A stretch of DNA of 64,000 nucleotides from Labilithrix sp. (lineage in GTDB: Bacteria > Myxococcota_A > Polyangia > Polyangiales > Polyangiaceae). The notes under the pieces were generated by a model. The model was not told where the DNA came from. It did not search any database and worked only from the letters and a program-made list of their open reading frames with translations. The stretch spans positions 1-64,000 of the forward strand of contig JAHBWE010000028.1 in NCBI GenBank assembly GCA_019637155.1, read 5' to 3'. Within the stretch, counting starts at the first letter, position 1. Each line of letters opens with the position of its first letter. Both the position numbers and the translations under genes were made by a program. Positions 42,772 to 48,680 of this stretch are shown here, one piece after another.

Positions 42772-42890
42772 TCAGGGGCTTCGCCCCCGACACCCCCACC
42801 CCGCGAACACGGCCCTCGCGCTGCGCGCTCGGGTTGCTTCGCAACCGCTGTGGCGGCCGCGTTCGCGGGGCCCCGGGGGGCGCCCCACGC
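42771..42890 (+). repeat. Dispersed structured repeat, copy B, after the aldolase gene
   Basis: GTCAGGGGCTTCGCCCCCGA starts at the last base of the aldolase stop. The C-rich stretch follows, then CCCCGCGAAC pairing with GTTCGCGGGG, and an inner hairpin GGTTGC-TTC-GCAACC. Compared with copy A (4262-4380, minus) the single-stranded parts are identical, and the stem positions differ on both arms together. A GC-rich tail runs to about 42900. Its position fits a transcription end or RNA-stability role. Confidence 0.82.
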
Positions 42891-42978
42891 GACGCGCGCA
42901 CCTGCCAAAGCGGCCTTGTTTCGCAAACCGCCGGGGCGTGGCCCGTTGAGTCGCCGAAAGGGTGCCCGACGTTGAGAA

Positions 42979-43182
42979 TCAGAGCGTGATGTCGGGCTGG
43001 CTCTTGGCGCGAAGGCGGGAGAAGCCGGGCATGGTTTTGGGCTCGTGGAAGAGGCCTTCGCGTAGGGTGAAGGGGGACACTTCCTCGATGGGAGACTTCA
43101 TCGTGGGCGGGGGCGCGGTACGACGCGACGGGAGAAGCGCACGGAGGAGGGTCTTCGTTGCGAGGAGGCGTTCCTTGTTCAT
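42979..43182 (-). CDS. Small basic protein (67 aa), unknown
   Basis: A 67-residue protein opening MNKERLLATKTLLRALLPS. It has a Pro-rich middle (SRRTAPPPTMKSP) and ends FSRLRAKSQPDITL. AAGGA lies about ten bases before the ATG. No cysteine, membrane helix or signal is evident. A short leader-like N-terminus plus variable C-terminal part is compatible with a peptide precursor, but nothing in the neighbourhood (MBL hydrolase, aldolase) is a maturation enzyme. The family was not recognised. Confidence 0.5.
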   Translation of the reverse strand: MNKERLLATKTLLRALLPSRRTAPPPTMKSPIEEVSPFTLREGLFHEPKTMPGFSRLRAKSQPDITL

Positions 43183-43280
43183 ACTGCGTGGTTCCTTCGG
43201 GTTTCGAGGGGCGTTGGGTGAGCCCCCACAGTGCGACCGCGAGCGTGCGGGCGCACGTCCCAGGAACGGATGATGAGGCG

Positions 43281-44036
43281 ATGAAGCTCTATGTCCTCGG
43301 TGTAGGCGACACGTTCAGCGAGAAGCACGTCACACACGCGCTCCTCCTGGAGCACGACGGCTTCCGCCTCGCGATCGATTGCCCGGACTCGTATCGCCGC
43401 GTGCTCCGGCAAGCGCGCGACCGCATCGATCGCGACGACGACAAGAAGACGCTCGACCTCTTCGCGATCGACGACGTGCTGATCACGCACGTGCACGGCG
43501 ATCACATGAACGGGCTCGAAGGGGTCGGCTACTTCAAGCACTTCGCGCAGAAGAGGCCGCTGAACCTCCACACGATCGCGCCGGTGAAGGAGGGACTCTG
43601 GGAACGACGGCTCGCGCTGCCGATGGGACAGCTCCTGAACGGGAGCGAGCTGCGGAGGCTCGCGTTCGAGGACTACTTCGCGTGGAAGGACGTGTCGCTC
43701 GAGCGCGCGACGACGATCGGACCTTTTACCGTGCGCGCGCGGATCACCAAACATCACGTGCCGACGAGCGCGCTGTTCGTCGAGTGCGGCGGAGGGAGCG
43801 TCGGGATCTCGAGCGACACCGCGTTCGATCCGGAGCTCATCGCGTGGCTCGCGCGCGCGGACCTCGTCGTGCACGAAACGAACTACGGTCCCGCCCACAC
43901 CGCGTACGCCGATCTGCTCGGGCTCGACGCGGCGGTGAAGGAGCGGATGCGGCTCATCCACTACCCCGACGAGCTCGATCCGGCCACGACCGAGATCCGC
44001 TGCCTCCGCGAGGGAGAGGTGATCACGGTCGCTTGA
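43281..44036 (+). CDS. MBL-fold hydrolase, RNase Z-like
   Basis: A 251-residue metallo-beta-lactamase-fold protein. KLYVLGVGDTFSEKHVTHAL is the RNase Z-type start, VLITHVHGDHMNGLEG the HxHxDH metal motif, and ISSDTAFDPELI and LVVHETNYGPAH the later metal ligands. MRLIHYPDEL replaces the usual final His region. The arrangement resembles the tRNase Z / phosphodiesterase group, without the flexible exosite arm. The substrate is unknown. ATG 43281 has GATGAGG just upstream. It overlaps the convergent lipoprotein gene by 14 bp. Confidence 0.82.
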   Translation: MKLYVLGVGDTFSEKHVTHALLLEHDGFRLAIDCPDSYRRVLRQARDRIDRDDDKKTLDLFAIDDVLITHVHGDHMNGLEGVGYFKHFAQKRPLNLHTIAPVKEGLWERRLALPMGQLLNGSELRRLAFEDYFAWKDVSLERATTIGPFTVRARITKHHVPTSALFVECGGGSVGISSDTAFDPELIAWLARADLVVHETNYGPAHTAYADLLGLDAAVKERMRLIHYPDELDPATTEIRCLREGEVITVA

Positions 44037-44847
44037 ACGTGCACACGAGGTCGTCGTACGAGACGTCGCTGCCGGCGCGGCCGAAGTCCATCACCCCGAG
44101 CGCGATGCGCGCCTCCGCGGGGACGAAGCCGAGCGGCAGCGGCGCGGAGTAGACGATGCGATCGGCGTAGCGCAGGACGAGGTCCGTGAAGTCGTAGTCG
44201 ACCTGCACCTTCGTCCAGACGCCGACCGGCGGCGCGTCCACGAAGGTCGTGGCGCCGGGGAGCGGGCAGCCGCAGCCGCCGTCGGCGAAGTTCACGTCGA
44301 TGCGCGCCCAACCCTCCACCCGCTGCGCGATCGCGATCTTCACCTCGAAGTTCTCGACGCCGGGCGCGGTGCCGATGACCTGGAAGAAGTCGAGCGGGCT
44401 GTCGATGGTGCGCGTGGTGTTGGGACGGACCTGGAACGTGCACGAGAGCGACGCCGGCACGAAGCCGATCGCGCGCTCGAGGTAGGCGGTGGGGATCGCG
44501 CTGCCGCCCGTGCCGGTGACGACACGGAGCGCACGCGGCGGGGAGACGAAGAGCTCCGTGTCGTAGTCGACGGCGCCGTTCGCGGCGCGCACCGCCGTCC
44601 ACGCCCCGCCGATGCCGCCCTCGTCGAAGTCGTCGCAGAAATCGCCGGCGCAGCGATCGGGCGCAGCGTCGGCCGGCGCCGCCGGCCCGGCGTCGGCGTC
44701 GGCGATGGCGATGGCGTCGGCGGGCGCGTCGGGCGGCGCGTCGGCGGGAGCCGCTACCGGCTCGGCGAACCCGTCGAGGTCGTTGAACAGCGTACAGGCG
44801 GTGAGGGCTGCAAGCGTGGCGCTTGCGACGATACGGCGTGGCGTCAT
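44023..44847 (-). CDS. Secreted lipoprotein with lectin/glucanase-like beta-sandwich
   Basis: A 274-residue lipoprotein (lipobox AALTAC) with an Ala/Asp/Pro linker of about 40 residues. A domain predicted to be a beta sandwich follows (FCDDFDEGGIGGAWTAVRA, PPRALRVVTG, DYDFTDLVLRYADRIVYS, ARIALGVMDFGRAGSDVSYD). The strand pattern resembles concanavalin-like LamG or carbohydrate-binding modules. No catalytic residues are apparent. The start overlaps the preceding multidomain gene by 4 bp (ATGA), so the two are expressed together. Confidence 0.75.
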   Translation of the reverse strand: MTPRRIVASATLAALTACTLFNDLDGFAEPVAAPADAPPDAPADAIAIADADAGPAAPADAAPDRCAGDFCDDFDEGGIGGAWTAVRAANGAVDYDTELFVSPPRALRVVTGTGGSAIPTAYLERAIGFVPASLSCTFQVRPNTTRTIDSPLDFFQVIGTAPGVENFEVKIAIAQRVEGWARIDVNFADGGCGCPLPGATTFVDAPPVGVWTKVQVDYDFTDLVLRYADRIVYSAPLPLGFVPAEARIALGVMDFGRAGSDVSYDDLVCTFKRP

Positions 44848-47201
44848 TCAGGGCTTGCGTCGATCGCCCGGCGATAGCGCTCGCGACGGGCGACGTCGCG
44901 TAGGATCTCATACGCCTCTTCGAGGACGACGACGATCTTCTTCACGTCCTCGGCGAGGTCATGGAGTCGCGGCGACAGGATGCGCGTCGGCTCGAAGGCA
45001 CGGCGGAGCTCGACGAAGGCGCGCTTGACCTCGTAGCTATTGGCGTCGCGCGGGATGCCGAGGAGCGAGAAGTAATCGCCCTCGTCCACGAGCTCGAGGC
45101 GCGCCCGGACCCGCGCGCGGATCGCCTCGTCGTCGAGCGCCACCGACGACGAGGCCGCGAGCTCGCGTTCGCTCGGCGCGGGCGCCACGCGCGCCGGCTC
45201 CACTTGAGGCATGACGTCGAGCACGCCGAGGAGCGAGAGCGCATGGACGACGGACACGACGTCGGCCTCGGGCGAGCGCGCGAGGAGGTCGGCGACGCTG
45301 CCGCCGCGCGCGCGGTTGACGAGCTCGATCTCCGCGGGCGGGAGCGCGCACTCGGAGAGGAGGACCGCCTTCGGTCCGTCGCCGATGCGCGCGCCTTCTC
45401 CGCCGAGCGACGCGATCGCCTCCTCGCTCGACACCGCGCGCCGCACGAGCTCGACGAAGACCTCGCACCCGGTCGACGCGCCGAACACGCTCGGCTCGGA
45501 GCGGAGGCGCCCCGGCGGCTCGGCCTCGAGCTGCGCGGTGCCGCCCGCGGAGCGGAGCACGAGCGTCGCGAGCCACTCCGCGTGGGCGCGCAACGCGGCC
45601 CAGAGCTGGTCCTGCCCGAGCCAGCCGTGCGCGACGAGCGCCGCGCCGGCGTGGCGGCCATACGGCGGGATCTTCCCGGCGAGGCGATCGACCTCGTCGC
45701 GCGGGAGATCGCCGCGCGCGCCGAGGAAGCAGACGAGCGACTCCTTGTCGGCGCCGGAGGCCGCGGTCACGAGGTCGCCTTCGCGGAGCACGATGCGACG
45801 GACGACACGCTCGTGCTCGAAGCACAGAGAGCCGCTCGCGCGCCGTGCGATCGCCTCGCCGACGAAGCGGCGCGCCTCGACCGCGCGGAGGAGCACGACG
45901 CCGGCGCTCGACTGCTGCGGCGGCGCCTCGCTCCCGGCGCGCGCGGGGAGCGAGCTCGGACCGACGACGTCGACGTTGGAGATCGTGACGCCGTCGACGG
46001 ACCTCGGCGGCTCGGGCGGCAACGGCGAGAGCCGCGGCGGCGGCGGAGGCGGCGGCACCGGCTCGGACGCGCGCCGTGACGGCGGGATCATCTCGCGCGT
46101 GGGGTGATCGACGCTGGTCGGATGGCTCGAGCCGGGGCGCCCGGGGTTCGTCGAGATCGGACGTCCGGGGCTCGTCGAGATCGAACGGTCCGGGCCCGAC
46201 GAGGTCGGGCGATCGGGGCCCGACGAGATCGGACGGTCCGGGCCCGACGAGGTAGGACGGCCCGGGTTGGTCGAGATCGGGCGCGGGTTGGTCGAGATCG
46301 GACGTGGGTTGGTCGAGATCGGACGCTGGCCCGTCGCGGTCGTGTGCTTCGAACCGCCCGCGGTGGTGGGCTTCGCGCCGTGCGTGCCGGTGCCTTCGCG
46401 CTCGCCGTGTCCCGTGTGCGCGCGCGGCTCGTCGGGCTCGTCCTCGTCCGCTTCGATCGGCTCGTCGAGCGACGCGAGCACGTCGGCGGGGAGGACGCTC
46501 TCGATCTCCTCCTCCGGCGACGGAACGCCCGGCGGCTCGGCCACCTGCGCGGCGGCGTCCGCGCGCGCCTCGGCCTCGGCGAGGAGCTGTTGCAGCTCGT
46601 TCGACACCGCGCCGAACGACGCGAGCGAGCGCGGCGGCGAGTCGACGAGGTCCGCGAGCGACGGCACGCTCATCGGGAGCGGCGGACCCGGCGTGCGAAG
46701 GCCGGGCGCAGGGAGCGAGGGATTGCTGCGCGGCTCGGGCGGGACCGAGCCGGTGCGCGCCGGCATCGACGGCGGCGGCGTCGACGGACGGATCTCGGGA
46801 CGGTGCACCGGCCCCCCGGTCAGCGCTTCGAGGCGGCGCACGACCGCGCCGATGTCGATCGGTCGCAGGAAGAACGCGCTGCCGCCGCTCGCGAGCGCGT
46901 CGTCCGCGTTTTTCACGATACCGCCGCCAGCGCCGAAAAACACGAAGTCGATCGCGCCCGAGCCGGGGAGCTTGCGCACGCGCGCGAGCTCGTCGAGCGC
47001 GCCGAGCGCGTCGACGTCGGCGATGATGACCTGCGGGCGCTGGACCTGGGTGCGGGAGAGGAGGAGCGAGAGCGCGACGTCGACGACGGCGTAGCCCGCG
47101 GCCCGCAGCGTATCGGCGACGTGCGACGCCTCGGCCGCCTCGTCGGTGACGAACACCGTGGGCGTACGCGGGATCGACGGTGCGCTCGGCTCCTCGGCCA
47201 T
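44844..47201 (-). CDS. Receiver-like / DUF4388 / J-like multidomain protein
   Basis: A 785-residue protein. The first 120 residues form a response-regulator-like domain (VIIADVDALGAL holds an Asp, but FLRPID has Arg at the usual Lys position). About 300 low-complexity residues follow, rich in Pro, Ser and Asn. A central DUF4388/PatA-like region comes next (VGEAIARRASGSLCFEHERV). The C-terminal YFSLLGIPRDANSYEVKRAF to EAYEILRDVARRERYRR is a J-like domain in which HPD is replaced (AFEPTR). It cannot be a normal DnaK co-chaperone. Gliding and polarity regulators of myxobacteria have similar parts. GGGGG precedes the ATG, and a mini-protein lies just upstream. Confidence 0.78.
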   Translation of the reverse strand: MAEEPSAPSIPRTPTVFVTDEAAEASHVADTLRAAGYAVVDVALSLLLSRTQVQRPQVIIADVDALGALDELARVRKLPGSGAIDFVFFGAGGGIVKNADDALASGGSAFFLRPIDIGAVVRRLEALTGGPVHRPEIRPSTPPPSMPARTGSVPPEPRSNPSLPAPGLRTPGPPLPMSVPSLADLVDSPPRSLASFGAVSNELQQLLAEAEARADAAAQVAEPPGVPSPEEEIESVLPADVLASLDEPIEADEDEPDEPRAHTGHGEREGTGTHGAKPTTAGGSKHTTATGQRPISTNPRPISTNPRPISTNPGRPTSSGPDRPISSGPDRPTSSGPDRSISTSPGRPISTNPGRPGSSHPTSVDHPTREMIPPSRRASEPVPPPPPPPRLSPLPPEPPRSVDGVTISNVDVVGPSSLPARAGSEAPPQQSSAGVVLLRAVEARRFVGEAIARRASGSLCFEHERVVRRIVLREGDLVTAASGADKESLVCFLGARGDLPRDEVDRLAGKIPPYGRHAGAALVAHGWLGQDQLWAALRAHAEWLATLVLRSAGGTAQLEAEPPGRLRSEPSVFGASTGCEVFVELVRRAVSSEEAIASLGGEGARIGDGPKAVLLSECALPPAEIELVNRARGGSVADLLARSPEADVVSVVHALSLLGVLDVMPQVEPARVAPAPSERELAASSSVALDDEAIRARVRARLELVDEGDYFSLLGIPRDANSYEVKRAFVELRRAFEPTRILSPRLHDLAEDVKKIVVVLEEAYEILRDVARRERYRRAIDASPE
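46135..46330. repeat. Coding tandem repeats (RPISTNP and RPTSSGPD units)
   Basis: On the minus strand a 21-base unit encoding RPISTNP repeats three times in a row (about 46262-46330). Related 24-base units encoding GPDRPTSS-type octamers follow to about 46135. The DNA copies are near-identical. They lie inside the disordered linker of the DUF4388 protein. Confidence 0.85.
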
Positions 47202-47207
47202 CCCCCT

Positions 47208-47351
47208 TCATTCCCCCTTCGGCGGTTCTTCCTCTGGCGCGGGTGCGCGCGAGAGCGCGTTCGCGATCTTCGGCAAGAGGCCCGAGAAGTACACGAGCCC
47301 GAGGATGAACGCGATGAGCATCATCTCGCCGCGCGTCAGGTCGAAGCTCAC
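47208..47351 (-). CDS. TatA-like single-helix mini-protein (47 aa)
   Basis: A 47-residue protein from GTG 47351. It reads SFDLTRGEMMLIAFILGLVY, then FSGLLPKIANALSRAP, then an acidic tail EEEPPKGE. The order of short polar N-terminus, one membrane helix, aromatic-Gly-like hinge with Leu-Pro, and amphipathic helix is the plan of TatA/TatE. It lacks the full TatA amphipathic length. It ends six bases before the DUF4388 protein start on the same strand, so they probably form one transcript. It is too short for most ORF cut-offs. Confidence 0.6.
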   Translation of the reverse strand: MSFDLTRGEMMLIAFILGLVYFSGLLPKIANALSRAPAPEEEPPKGE

Positions 47352-47375
47352 CGTTCCTATTTACCACGTGCTCTC

Positions 47376-48680
47376 ATGGCCTTCGTGGTCTACGTGCGAA
47401 CCGGTAGCGACACCGTCTCGCGCACACCCGCGGACCTCGCGGCGGCGAGCGGCGGGCCCGATCGCATCGAGGCCGAGACGGAGGTCTCCCTCCGCGAAGA
47501 AGGCCCATTTTTCCCCGTCGCCCACGCGATCCGCGAGAGCGGCGCGCTCCGCGACGAGCTCGCCGGCGCGATCCCGATCCCGAGCCTCGCCGGCTATCGG
47601 CGCCTCCGCCTCGTCCTCGCCGCGCTCGCGGCGCCGCCCGCGCTCGCGTTGCTCGAGCTCGATCGGGAGCTCGCGTTCGCCGGAAAAGTGGGCCCCGGGC
47701 GCGTCGCCGCCGACCTGCTCACGGTCGCGTGGATCGTCTTCGAGCTGACGCGCCCCACCCCGCGCATGCCGCGCGTGGCCGCGACCTGCACCGCCGCCCT
47801 CGCCCTGCGCTGGCTCATCGTGGCCACGCACGCGTGCGGGCGCGGCGTGCATCCGCTCGTCTGGGCGTCGGCCACGTGCGCGGTCCTCGCGACCGGCATC
47901 TTCCTCGTGCGCGTGCCGCCGCGCGCGCGGGTGGTCCTCGAGCTCATGGGAAAGCTCGGCGTCACGCGCTCGCAGCTCTTCGCCGCGACAACGCGCCGCG
48001 AGCCACCGGGCGCGCTCGTCGCAGTTGCGGTCGCGTGCGCGGCGGGGCTGCCCGCGCTCCTCCACCTCGTGCGCGCGATCGGCGCGAGCTTCCTCGTACA
48101 GTGCCTCGCCTTCATCGGTTTCGCCGCCCTCGCCCCCGCCGCCGCGCGCCGCTTCGCCGACCCCGCGGCCGCGGCTGCGCGTCGCTTCGACGAGCCGCGC
48201 GCGAGCGTGGCGCCGGCGCGGATTCTCTTTGCCGTCGCGATCGGGCTCACGATCGCCGCCGCGACCGTCACCGCGGGGCGGCTCTTCTTCGACGCGAGCG
48301 CGGACCTCGCGCAGTGCGTGAACCGGCTCGACGCGGAGGCGCGGCTCGCGCGCGCGACCGAAGCGGCGGAGCTCGCGCGCGCGGTGGCACGCGTCCGCGC
48401 GTCGGTCCCGCTCTTCCTCATGACGGCGGCGGTCTTTCCGTTCGCGGAGGAGCGCATCTACCGCGGGCTCCTGCAGGACACGCTCGTCCGCAAATACGGC
48501 GACGCGTACGGCGTCTTCGCCGCGTCGCTCGCGTTCGGCGTCGCGCACCTCGGCGTCTACGAGGTCGCGCTCTACCAGACCGTGCTCCTCGGCATCGGCT
48601 TCGGCTTCGCGTACCTCGAAGGCGGGCTCCTCGCCGCGTTCTTCGTCCACGCGACGTGGAACCTCCTCCAGATCGGATGA
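47376..48680 (+). CDS. CPBP-family intramembrane metalloprotease
   Basis: A 434-residue membrane protein. After about 85 cytoplasmic residues, eight or so helices follow. The active-site motifs are AVFPFAEERIYRGLLQ (EExxxR), AFGVAHLGVYE (FxxxH) and AFFVHATWNLLQ (HxxxN), the three signatures of CPBP/Rce1 proteases. The N-terminal cytoplasmic stretch is not part of the family core. The stop overlaps the next start (ATGA), so the protease is translated with the STAND regulator downstream. Its target is unknown. Confidence 0.85.
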   Translation: MAFVVYVRTGSDTVSRTPADLAAASGGPDRIEAETEVSLREEGPFFPVAHAIRESGALRDELAGAIPIPSLAGYRRLRLVLAALAAPPALALLELDRELAFAGKVGPGRVAADLLTVAWIVFELTRPTPRMPRVAATCTAALALRWLIVATHACGRGVHPLVWASATCAVLATGIFLVRVPPRARVVLELMGKLGVTRSQLFAATTRREPPGALVAVAVACAAGLPALLHLVRAIGASFLVQCLAFIGFAALAPAAARRFADPAAAAARRFDEPRASVAPARILFAVAIGLTIAAATVTAGRLFFDASADLAQCVNRLDAEARLARATEAAELARAVARVRASVPLFLMTAAVFPFAEERIYRGLLQDTLVRKYGDAYGVFAASLAFGVAHLGVYEVALYQTVLLGIGFGFAYLEGGLLAAFFVHATWNLLQIG

